A stretch of DNA of 64,000 nucleotides from contig LGRX02034436.1 of NCBI GenBank assembly GCA_001247695.2, positions 1 to 64,000 of the forward strand. Reading direction: 5' to 3'. The notes beneath the pieces were generated by a model that worked only from the letters and a program-made list of their open reading frames with translations, was not told the DNA's origin and made no database searches. Shown one piece after another: positions 52,965-62,732 of this stretch. Source of the stretch: Cymbomonas tetramitiformis. Its lineage: Eukaryota > Chlorophyta > Pyramimonadophyceae > Pyramimonadales > Pyramimonadaceae. The translations under genes were made by a program, and so were the position numbers. Numbering within the stretch: position 1 is the first letter of the stretch; every line of letters begins with the position of its first letter.

Positions 52965-54412
52965 CAGTGTCGACAACGGGTACGGGCTCAACCCGGGACC
53001 CGTAGCCGGGTCGTCAACTTTCCCAGCCTCCGTCTCCGACGGGTCCGAATTTCATCAGGATCCGATGGGGAACCGTCTCCATCGGAGCTCGTGAAGTCTA
53101 GGCTCCGTCTCCGACGGATTCCAAAGATCTCAGGATCCGACGAATACCGTGCCCGTCGGAGCCGGATATTTCCAGGCTCCGTATCCGATGGATCACGAAG
53201 ATCGCAGGCTCCGGGCGTGCCCGTCCCCATCGGGTCCTAAGATCTCCCAGAGCCGCCTCCGTCGGATCGGGCGTCAAATGGGACTTGGCTGATGGCGTTG
53301 GCGTCTTGCGTGGCGTGATGTGCGTGTTCGAAAGGGGAACATACTGTGACACACGGAATCTATGCGGGTCGTGTCTCGTGTGTGCGTGTCCAGCAAGGAG
53401 CATAGAGTATCTGATATTAAATATATAAAATATCATATGTATGAACCATTCCCTTGGGATGAATATTGGTTTGTTCGCTAGTAAGAACTCCATAATTCTT
53501 AATTGTGACAAGCGCACAAGTAGACACGCCTATCCTTTCCTAGGGACTATCGAAAATGACGGCCAACAAAAAGACAGCCTCAATTCAATTGTCGCTGCCG
53601 TGCGAAATCGTGAAAAAATATCCAGGTCAAGAGCAGGCAGATTTGAATGTGAAGATAAATATTCCTGGCCATTGGTTCAATGACATGGATGCGGAGGATC
53701 GCGCTAAGGAATTTGTATCCACGGCTGTAGAGTATTCCACATGTCGACAGTTCGGCACTGGTCGTAACTCTGCGAAGACCGAGGCCTTACGCTTTCAGGT
53801 TAGCTCACGCATCCTCATGTTCTCGTCCCCTCCATCGCGGGAAGAAATAGCCGTTCAAAACGCTCTTTACCCCTATTGAGTCGTCTTCGTGTCACGTCGG
53901 TCGGTGTTATCACGTAGGTTGAGGAGGACGTTGCTGCTCAGCCTGACCACGAAGAGTGCGTGTTTGATAGTGAGGATGGTGACAGTGCATGAAACTACGA
54001 TTGTTTTTTGCTAGAATGTGAAGAAGCCTTCGAACTAGTTGTATTATCATATATTATAACATTGAATTGCCCGATTCTTTTGGTTTTGCGAATGTGTATG
54101 CCATAGTGTAGCATCCGTCTCCGTAGGGTTTTATGGGTGTGCAGGACCCGAATAACCCGAACCCGAGGGAGCATGAGGCACACAGGCTCCGGCTCCGTAG
54201 GAGCCTGAATAAGCCAGGATCCGATGATTACCGAACCTGAAGGGTTCATAAAATCCAAGCTCCGTTAGTTCCCGTCACCGATGGAGCCTTAAAATCCTAG
54301 CCTCCGTGCGAGTCCGTACCCATTCGAGTTCTAGGGTACCAGGCTCCGGCTCCGTTGGAGCCTCAAGGTCTCAGGCTCCGACGGATACGGTTTGGACTCG
54401 TTGTCGACACTG
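52965..54412. mobile_element. 1.45-kb non-autonomous hAT with a cargo gene
   Basis: Ends CAGTGTCGACAACG and CGTTGTCGACACTG are perfect 14-bp TIRs, with an exact 8-bp duplication ACAGTTAC at 52957-52964 and 54413-54420. No transposase is present. Both subterminal regions (52985-53270; 54110-54400) consist of degenerate CTCCG-TCTCCGACGG/GGATCCGA repeats. The interior holds one small two-exon gene (53556-53991). TIRs differ from the other hAT family in the window. Confidence 0.93.
53556..53991 (+). CDS. Small two-exon cargo gene, unknown function
   Basis: ATG 53556 (GAAAATGACGG) opens an 81-codon exon ending at 53798 (TTTCAG/GTTAGC). After a 119-nt GT..AG intron, exon 2 (53918-53991) continues in phase and ends in an acidic tail (DSEDGDSA). 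The protein of about 106 residues has LSLPCEIVKKYPGQEQADL and INIPGHWFNDMDAEDRA; I recognise no family. A TATATAAAAT box lies near 53421, 130 bp upstream. Intact splice sites and frame suggest it was functional recently. It may be a captured host gene or an accessory gene of an autonomous relative. Confidence 0.6.
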
Positions 54413-54884
54413 ACAGTTACTGTACCACTTTGCCACTGACGTGTCAGTCAGAATGTGGTGAACGGTAACATTGTTAGAGCTGGCATGGAATGATGACTTT
54501 CCATTGGCTAGATGAAGATTTCAGGGCTGAAGCCCGTTACAGTTTTGGGAGATGTGACAGAGAATTGAGATATAAGTAAGCTCTGACTGTAGGTCAGAAC
54601 TAGTGGACTCCTTATTGTTTTGCTGCTCGCAAGTACTAGGTGGCTGTTCGCGTGCCAGTGCTAGACTGCTAAAACAGTTCTGCTCACAGTTTTTGTACAA
54701 CAATTCGTACTTTTGGTTATTATACCGATCTTTTGATGAATATATTTTACTGCTGTTTTTATTCTTTTTCAAAACAATAATGTCCTGCGCGGAGCGGCTT
54801 TTTATTTCAGTGTTAATTCGGAAGTAAAGACCCTTTGGCGAGAAGTCAGCAGCAGTTTGTGAGAGCGGATTCGGAAGTCAGGCG

Positions 54885-56175
54885 ACTCCAGGGGCACCCA
54901 AGGTGCACTGGCGGACCCTTCTTCTTCCCTAGACTTGGTGGTACTTGCACGGGAAAAGGTTACCAGTGGCGGCGGCAGCGGATCAGCACTGAATTTACTG
55001 CTTAGTGAGTGGCTTTTTCTTATCCTGCAATATGCTCAGCTTCACCACCTTGTTCTACAGTGAATCCAGGGGCACCCATGGTGCACTGGCCTAACTGCAG
55101 ACAGGTTTTCTTCACTGAGAAGCTAATCAGTACGGCATCAGCTTGGGCGGCGGCAGCTACAGAGCGGATCAGCGGTGAATGACCACCTTGATGAGCTATT
55201 TTCCACTGGTCCCTCCAGTTGACCACCTTGTCTGAAGTGAATCCAGGGACACCCCTGGTGTACTGGCCTAACTGAAAGGCAAGTGTGCGACCTGGAAGCT
55301 AAATAGCGGCGGCATCTGCTTGGGCTTACTAATTAGAAGCGGATCAGCAGTGAGTTGTTACCTGTATGAGTGGACTTACACCCTACGGTTTCCCTGGCAG
55401 TTCCACCCTGTCTGACGGCTAATCCAGGGACACCCCTGGTGTACTGGCCTAAGCCTGAAGCAGGAGTGAGCTCACAAGAGGATTAGCAGCGACGTCAGCC
55501 CTGAAGGCAGCAAGTGAGTCGGCTTCATACATATTATCTACTGGTTTGGCAGAGATATTTGGTGGATTCAGACTTGATTTGAGTACTGGCTCAGCCTGGA
55601 GTGCTGTTGGCTATTTTTGGGACTTTTGGGACACCTACAAGATGTGTGCGAGAATTCTCTTATCTCTCCTACAGTACTTGGCAACCGGTGAGGCCCTCAT
55701 AACACCAGTTACCTTCCTAATGAGCAGTGGTGCTGCGAATCCAGGGGTGCTCAGCACACTGGCTTAGCCTCCAGCTCTGTGTGGCGACCTGCACTCTTGC
55801 TTACTGGACTGAGTATGAACTTCCATGGCAACTTCTGGACCCTTAATGAGCAGTGGTGTTGTGAATCCAGGGGTGCTTAGCACACTGGCTTAGCTCCCAG
55901 CTCTGCGTAGTGGCGCTATTCCTGGTACTTTGGTTGAGGAAGAGTTCTCTTTACAGTCTCTGTGCTTTTGATGAACGGTGGCTTAGCTAATCCAGGGGTG
56001 CTCAGCACACTGGCTCAGCTCTAAGCCCTTCTTGCACAAATATCCTGCATCTGCTGTTGATTCAGAGCGCCGAGACGTATTGTTGGACCCTTGGGCTTGC
56101 GCTGGTTACACGCGTTTCGTCCTCCTGCTTGTTCAGAACGGTGTGAATCCAGGGGCACTCAGTGCACTGGCCTAA
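54885..56175 (+). repeat. Eight hairpin repeats in gypsy 2 leader
   Basis: Hairpins at about 54889, 55066, 55244, 55428, 55743, 55870, 55997 and 56149. Shared frame: CCAGGG, a stem of 4-5 bp, a 3-nt loop, and the stem partner followed by ACTGG, mostly within AATCCAGGG...ACTGGCYTA. Inner stems vary in a paired way: GCACC/GGTGC, ACACC/GGTGT, GTGC/GCAC, GCAC/GTGC. Between the first four copies the spacing is 177-183 bp; between later ones 127-315 bp. GCGGATCAGC(A/G)GTGAAT-type segments recur too. Confidence 0.9.
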
Positions 56176-56258
56176 ACCAGCCTGAATTAAGCCTGCATCC
56201 TGCTGGTGAATAAGCTTTGCGCCGAGAAAGGACACACTTCCTTTGTCCCACTCGCTGA

Positions 56259-58337
56259 GCATTAACGCAGTACTTGACCACGGAGGGTGAGACGGAGCTG
56301 AGCGTTGCCACTGTCCAGTCCATAGAACGCGAGGCACGGCGATTGGCTCGGGAGAGGAGTAGTCAGAGGCGTGACACTGGCTATATGAGCACAGAGGGAT
56401 CGGCTCCAGAATCCATCCCCTCCACACCGATATCAGCAGCAGCAGTAAGAGCAGCAGCAGCAGCAGCAGCAGCACTCACAGGAGGAGCAGCAGCCTCAGC
56501 GCCCGCAGCCAGTCAGTTCCTCTTTGCATTCGACAGCTTAGACGAGATGGACCAGTATGACAGGGACAGTTACGCGCTTGACAAGGCTGACACCAAGCTT
56601 TGCTACACTGGTGGCAAGAACGAAGATAGGGCGCTCTTTATCAGGCGTTTCGTTGAAATGGTGGGAAAGGTACAGCGGGCTCACGAGGCCAGGATACGCA
56701 GACATATGCGGTCAGCGGCTTTTCATGCGCTCAGCCCACAGGCGAAGAAGGCTTTCATTGACTCCAAACCAGATTACAGATCGCTATGGGACAGTCTGCC
56801 TTCGTTCCTAGCAGGGGATGATCATTCCACCTCAGTTGCCTATGACTGGTGGTGCGCTTCATACCTGAAGAATGGCCTCATGGCCTCTCATGCGTATCAT
56901 GTCTTGAAGGATCTCACTACGAGGGACTCTTTCCAGGGCTCCGTGCGCTGTGCACAACCTCTTTTCCATGAGCTGACGCCAGGGGCGACATGGGCAGTCT
57001 GCAGAAGGTTCCAGGATGGCGATACTGATGGTGAACTGTCTGACGAGTGGGAAGATGAGGGAACCTCTACTAAGGGTCTTACAGGGACAGATGGCACGGA
57101 GGATTCTCACTATTTTTGGGCCTTGAGGGCTTTCGTTGCAGAGCTCGAGGCCAAGTTCTTGATGAAGGGTACCAAGGAGAAGGAGGACCTGTTGGTCGCC
57201 AAGTCGCAGACCACCGAGCAAGATGGCCTCGCCTACGTGAAGAGCTGCCGCCGCAGGGAGTCAGCGCTCAACGCTGGCAAGATGGTGGAGGACTCCATTG
57301 TTAGACAGGACATCGAGGAATGCATCAAGGGACTTCGTATCAAGGAGCACCGAGAGCGTGTATCCGAGCAGCTGCGAGTCAGCCATCCTGCCCCTAACAA
57401 GGTCACGTGGGAGGACTTGGAGGTTATCGTGGATGTTCAGGACAAGCTGAAAAACGATGCTGAAGCATGGGCGTTGGCGCTACAGCAGGAACTCGTTCGC
57501 AGGATGACCTGCGTGTACTCTTGCTATGAGGCCAGGCAACTGGGGCTTGACCTGGCCGAGTTGGTGGCCTCCATGAGGCGCTCTAGCTCTGCCCGGAAGG
57601 CTGGGGACAGACGCAGGGACCCCAAGAAGAAGGAGCCAGCACAGCCTGGCGGTGATGATGCTAAGAAGCCATCGAGGGCGGTGAACAATGCGGAGCGGCA
57701 CAAGCCCACTTACGGCAGGGTTCCACCACCCGACGCTTCGAAGGAGTTCCAGTGCGAGTATTGCTTCACGCGCTTGCCTCATACTCCAGAGCGTTGCTAC
57801 ACTGGATGTCGTGAAGCCCGAGTGCCCCCGAACTTCCACAGGGACCGGCAGAACTCAAAGTATCCAAATGAAGTCAAGAACGCCCAGCTGCGCGCTTACA
57901 ACATCGCGCATCGCTTCGAGAACCACAAGATGGGGATCACCACGAAGGAGTGGCTCAAGCTGCCGGAGGCCAAGAAGCAGCAGCAGCAGGTGGCGGCCAG
58001 CGCCGAGGTGAAAGAGAAGCTCGCTGCTGAGCTGTCAGGCTTGCAGACAGGAGTACCGGCCAAGGGAGGCAAGGGCGCCGAGGCGCAGGCCCAGTCAGAG
58101 GCGAGCGATGACGAGGCTGAGTATCACTCCAACTTCAACGAGCAAGCAGAGTATGAGGAGGACGATTGCGACTGCCTCACTGGTGAGGGGCTGGGAGACA
58201 GTGACCGTGCTGGTGTGAGCCATGCACCAGAGCTCCAGGCCAGGGCCGCAGTTGCCCCGGGCAACACTCAGAAGATGCAGGGCTTCAAGGTTAAGACGCC
58301 TGAGGAGTTCGACAAGGCTGCTCAGGTGCCCAGAGCC
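56259..58337 (+). CDS. Gypsy 2 gag, interrupted at 58338
   Basis: The frame opens at 56259; the first ATG is 56385 (TATATGAGC), so either that is the start or the ORF begins further upstream. An alanine run from (GCA)n (near 56440) is followed by a capsid-like helical region (LCYTGGKNEDRALFIRRFVEMVGKV) and a basic linker. A zinc knuckle variant, CEYCFTRLPHTPERC (C-x2-C-x5-H-x4-C), is at 57750. QQQQ and acidic regions follow. No stop occurs before the hAT border, and the frame resumes exactly at 62741. Confidence 0.85.
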
Positions 58338-61300
58338 CAGGGTAGAAGTCTTACCGTGGCGGGCCGGCCCGGGGCCGTAGAGCATCGGTCCGGGCCGGAA
58401 TGGGGCCGATAGCAATCTGGGTTGCGGGCCGCTGGCATTGGTGGGTGAAAAGGCCCGATTTTTCCTCGGCCAATTTGGCCGAAATCTGGCCGTGCGCTTT
58501 CCGTGCAGGGGTTGAACCTTATCCCTCCCCGGGCCGCCTTGGCCGAAATCGGGCCGTCCGTCGAAAATACGAAAAATTTCCAAGACACTGAATTGTTCTC
58601 AGGGCTTCCATCGAGTCACCTCGCTTGTTCACATTCACCCTCAGAGACCATCCCTCACGCACGAGACGACGCGGCAGCTCACATAAGCTCACACAGCTCA
58701 TCTCGTACCATCATATTCCACAGCGAGGACTAACACACGCAGTGCGTGAGCGGGACTTCTGGGAACTTCACTATGCGCGATTTTCGTTTTCTCACCCTTG
58801 TTGTATCTTCTTCGCGGCATCAGTTTATTGCGCTCCTTTTTCGTGGGGGGAGATCCCAACACCGTTGAGAACCAAGGCGCGTGTGATACAGCGGACCTGT
58901 GCTGGGATCTTGTTCTTGACACAACGAATGAAACCGGTCCGAGTATTTTAATTGAGACCAACAGGAGTGATGAGATCAGCTTCCCACGGATTTATTTTCA
59001 GAGGGTTCGTGTCCTTACGCATCCCGACTCCAGTTGGGGTCATGATGAGGTCAGAATGGTGGTCGACTTGAGTTCCGAAGCCACCGCTGACTTGCAAACA
59101 ACAGATCAAACAGTTTTTCAAAGTAATACCGGCAATTTTGCGTTGGCAACTAATACTAGTCAGCGCGATCCAAACGCAGTTCCTCAAAACGTATCCGTCA
59201 CTGCAGTCCCTGAGACCTCACGCCAAAATGCAGCAGTATCATTTTTGTCGTGGAAACCTGGCGCTAAGCCCCTAGACAGTCGCAAGGTCACAGAACGTTC
59301 CAAGAAAGCACTAGGAGAAACACGCGCGAAACTGAAAGGCCAATCTTCATCGAAACCTCCTGCTGCGACTTCGAAACCTCTTCCTGCGAATGCCATTGTG
59401 CCGTCGGCGAACGTCGCTCACGCTGGAGGCACCCCTCAGAACTCTACTCCGATTCTTCATAACGATGCGCCTTTAAATCGTCGTCCTGGGAAAGAGCCTG
59501 AGACTAGCGCTACAGAGATTGAACAGTGTGCACCTGAGTCACAGACAAACACTTCGCAGCCGTCAGCGCCATCGTCGAAACGGAAGAGTTCTTTAGCACA
59601 GAGTGACCCACAGCGCAAGTTGCACAAAACAGAGGAAACTCGCAAATTTCTCCCACAATGGAGTGAACAGCGCCCTTGGCTTGTATATGATGAGGAGCGT
59701 GCAAGTATGTTTTGCACGTTGTGTCAACAGTTTCGTTTTGACAATACTTTCACCCGTGGTTGCAGCAGCATTCGCGTTCAGCGTATCATTGAACATGAGA
59801 GACCTGTCACCGCAAATGGAAAACAATCAGACCATGCGTTTGCAGTTTGCTCAGCTTCGCGTGAGAAAGAACAATATCTCATCGCCAGGAAGAACGCCCT
59901 TATCCTTCAGAAGACTGGCACTTTGAACGCTATACACCAAGCGTACATTCTTGCTAAGGGAGATATCGCTTTGATTAAGTTTCCGGAAATGTTGCATGGA
60001 GTTGAAGGTTTTTACATCACAGATGATCTCACCCAACAGTTAAATATTGGCACTGAGGAGTATCGCAATCATGTTATGTGCAGGCAGTTTGTTATGTGCT
60101 TGGCCAGTGCTATTCAAGACGATCTTGTTTGTGATATTGTCCGCTCTCCTTGCTACGCGGTTGGGGTTGATGAAAGCACAGATAGATCGACGATTGAAGA
60201 ACTTATCTTATATGTTTGGTATGTGCAGCGTGATGGTATTCCAGCGGTTCGATTTCTTTCTTTAAAAGGCCTAGAACAAGCAGATGCTGAGACAATTTCC
60301 TCGGTGGTATTGGAGACCCTTGCCGAAAATGATCTTTCCTTGTCATCTTTATTTGCTTTTGGTAGTGATGGTGCTTCTGTTATGCTTGGCTGCGAGTCTG
60401 GTGTGGGTGCGCGGTTGAGATCGTTGATGCCATACCTGTTATCTTTTCATTGTGTAGCGCATCGATTGTCCCTTTGCTCAAGCGACGCGGGATCCGACAT
60501 TCCTTTCTTCGAAAATTTCGACACAATATTGCACTCTATCTCTTCCTATTTTTCTAGGTCTGCCAAACGTGGCTCGCGGTTTGAAAAGATTCAAAAGCAA
60601 CTTGGTTTTGATACCAGTGGCAAAATAGTGAAAGATGTGGAGACCAGATGGTTGTCCAAGGGTTTATCCGTAGAGTCTGTGTTTTCCACTTTGCCAGCTC
60701 TCGAGCAAGAATTCCGAGAGCAAGCTGCTAAGGGTATTGAGGTTGCAGCCACGCTGCACAGACAGCTCACGTCACCGGAATTTTTCGGAACTCTTTGTTT
60801 CTTCAAAGATATTTTGCACAAGCTGAACCTACTCAGCAAGTGCTTTCAGGGTGATATCGTTGATTATGACACAGCCATTGACTTGATATCTGCAACCAAA
60901 CTTGGTCTGGAGGTGTTATATATCAAACCTTCAAAACCAGGGGGCACAACGCTTAAGTCTTTTTTGCGTGCACACGCTTCTGCTGCAGAGGACGCAGACT
61001 TTTTCGACTTTCCACATGCGAGCGGTACCTTCCAGCTCCAAAATACACGCGACCTTGGCGAGTTATTCAAACATGTCCAGTTGTTTGCTTCTGGTTTACA
61101 CTCTGAGCTTGGAGAAAGGTTTCCTGCGCAAGACTTGATGTCCGCACTTGATATTTTTAGTCCTAGCAAGTTCCCAAAGAAGGAAGAGGCCCTGGAAGAA
61201 TATGGCGAGGATAAGTTGCAGACTTTGATCGATTTTTTTGGTGACACTCATGTCGATTGTGAAATAACGGGACCGGTTATCGATGCTGAGAAGTTGAAAC

Positions 61301-62732
61301 AGGAGTGGGAAAGCTTGAAGATGATAGTATTCCAAAAGACAGAGAACACAATTTGGGACAGTGAGTTTCACGAGTTCTGGCGACCCTTCTTACTGAAAGA
61401 CGAATTTCCCAACATGAAGTTGTTGCTCGCTATCAGATTTGTTCTGCCTTTAAACACTGCATGTTGCGAGCGTGGGTTCTCCAGGATGGGGATAATAAAG
61501 ACTGCTCTGCGCAACCGCATGTGCCCTGCGACGTTGTCGGCATTAATGATGTGCTCTCTCAATGGTCCGGAGCTTGAGGACAAGTCAGCTGTTCATGCTT
61601 TGGTTTTAAAGGCGTACAATAAATGGAAAGCCATGAAAGCGCGCGCTCCTGCTAGATCTAGCTCTGCACCTCGGGAGAAGACATACTACCGAGGAAAGGT
61701 GCTCAAGAAAGGTGAGCACACGCCTATGAGCATTTTAGATGGATCCGCAGAAGAGGAAATTGATGAAGTGCCCGAATCGAGCACGACACAACCAGAGGCG
61801 GTTGGCACAGAAGAGGCACGTGGCGAGGATGATTCTATTGATCCAGATTTGCCAGAGTGGTGCTCGTCCGATTTTATCGCTCCACATGGATGGCTGGTAG
61901 TAGAGAAACCCCCGTCCGAGATTACACATAAAGTTCTTAAGAGAGCAACAAAAATTGCCCACAGATTTGCAGACAAGTGGTACATTGGGAAATATAGGTA
62001 CACCAGCCTAACAGGTGCCCAAGCAGGGTTGAAAGCAGTGTATTATGCTGATGATGGATTATTATATTTTCACGATCTTACTGCAGAGGAATATGGCGTG
62101 AAAGGAAAGTGGGTAATCCTTAAGAAAGAACCGCAGAAGAAGGAATAGATGTTCACTAGCTCAAACAGTTTTTGATGTACGATTTAAGATTTATGTTTCT
62201 TTTGATTTTATATGATTTTTGTTTGTTATCTTTAACTTGCGACCAAGCATTGTAATTTAGCGGTAGAATTTCGATGGATCATGCTAATAATCTCTTACGC
62301 ACTTCGAAAAAATTGTCAAGGGGGGAGTAATTAGATAATAGATTGATTAGTTGGATAGATTAATAGATGGCAGGGTTTACTGATCGGGCCATAACATCGA
62401 TACACATCACTTATCCAATCGTCCCGTAAGTTGGTGTCACACGTAGAGGGGTTCAATGCCGTCATTTCAAGCTCTCGAACGTAGGCAAGCGGTCAGATTC
62501 GTACAACCCAATCGGAAATTTCCGGGAAACGCGCGATATGCCGAAAAAGCAAATTTTCATGTTGGCCGAAACCGGGCCGTCAAACAAGTCTGGTCAACAG
62601 ACCCGTAAATCGTTGGACAAGCCGGCCGAAGGCCGGCCGTGCATATTTCATGGCCTGACCGCGCTGGCCGAAACCGGGCCATCGAATTTTTGAATATCGG
62701 GCCGCAATGAATTTTGGAAGACTTCTACCCTG
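58338..62732 (+). mobile_element. 4.4-kb autonomous hAT transposon
   Basis: TIRs CAGGGTAGAAGTCTT and AAGACTTCTACCCTG (one near-terminal base aside, 15 bp) bound the element, with an exact 8-bp duplication CCAGAGCC at 58330-58337 and 62733-62740. Both subterminal regions carry repeated GGCCGAAA(T/C)CGGGCC motifs (about 58477, 58539, 62562, 62622, 62665), likely transposase-binding sites. It holds one intact transposase ORF. Insertion in the gypsy gag-protease frame is clean. Confidence 0.97.
58798..62148 (+). CDS. hAT-family transposase with C-terminal extension
   Basis: The 1116-residue ORF is uninterrupted. After a Ser/Pro-rich N-terminus comes a BED/TTF-like zinc region (RPWLVYDEERASMFCTLC, then HERPV). 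The RNase H-like catalytic core has GVDESTDRSTIE (first Asp, near residue 455), FGSDGASVMLG (second Asp, near 523), FHCVAHRLSL, DVETRWLSKG, and a hAT dimerisation motif NTACCERGFSRM (near 888) with the expected Glu. An extra 200 residues follow, ending in ADKWYIGKYRYTS and EYGVKGKWVILKK, not typical of hAT. A 12-residue hydrophobic start (MLYLLRGISLLR) may be 5' UTR read-through. Confidence 0.93.
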   Translation: MLYLLRGISLLRSFFVGGDPNTVENQGACDTADLCWDLVLDTTNETGPSILIETNRSDEISFPRIYFQRVRVLTHPDSSWGHDEVRMVVDLSSEATADLQTTDQTVFQSNTGNFALATNTSQRDPNAVPQNVSVTAVPETSRQNAAVSFLSWKPGAKPLDSRKVTERSKKALGETRAKLKGQSSSKPPAATSKPLPANAIVPSANVAHAGGTPQNSTPILHNDAPLNRRPGKEPETSATEIEQCAPESQTNTSQPSAPSSKRKSSLAQSDPQRKLHKTEETRKFLPQWSEQRPWLVYDEERASMFCTLCQQFRFDNTFTRGCSSIRVQRIIEHERPVTANGKQSDHAFAVCSASREKEQYLIARKNALILQKTGTLNAIHQAYILAKGDIALIKFPEMLHGVEGFYITDDLTQQLNIGTEEYRNHVMCRQFVMCLASAIQDDLVCDIVRSPCYAVGVDESTDRSTIEELILYVWYVQRDGIPAVRFLSLKGLEQADAETISSVVLETLAENDLSLSSLFAFGSDGASVMLGCESGVGARLRSLMPYLLSFHCVAHRLSLCSSDAGSDIPFFENFDTILHSISSYFSRSAKRGSRFEKIQKQLGFDTSGKIVKDVETRWLSKGLSVESVFSTLPALEQEFREQAAKGIEVAATLHRQLTSPEFFGTLCFFKDILHKLNLLSKCFQGDIVDYDTAIDLISATKLGLEVLYIKPSKPGGTTLKSFLRAHASAAEDADFFDFPHASGTFQLQNTRDLGELFKHVQLFASGLHSELGERFPAQDLMSALDIFSPSKFPKKEEALEEYGEDKLQTLIDFFGDTHVDCEITGPVIDAEKLKQEWESLKMIVFQKTENTIWDSEFHEFWRPFLLKDEFPNMKLLLAIRFVLPLNTACCERGFSRMGIIKTALRNRMCPATLSALMMCSLNGPELEDKSAVHALVLKAYNKWKAMKARAPARSSSAPREKTYYRGKVLKKGEHTPMSILDGSAEEEIDEVPESSTTQPEAVGTEEARGEDDSIDPDLPEWCSSDFIAPHGWLVVEKPPSEITHKVLKRATKIAHRFADKWYIGKYRYTSLTGAQAGLKAVYYADDGLLYFHDLTAEEYGVKGKWVILKKEPQKKE

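Noticed and set aside
54470..54900. Defined 5' LTR of gypsy 2
   Set aside because: A TG start and a TATA-like box are suggestive, but without the 3' LTR or a clear primer-binding site the borders cannot be proven.
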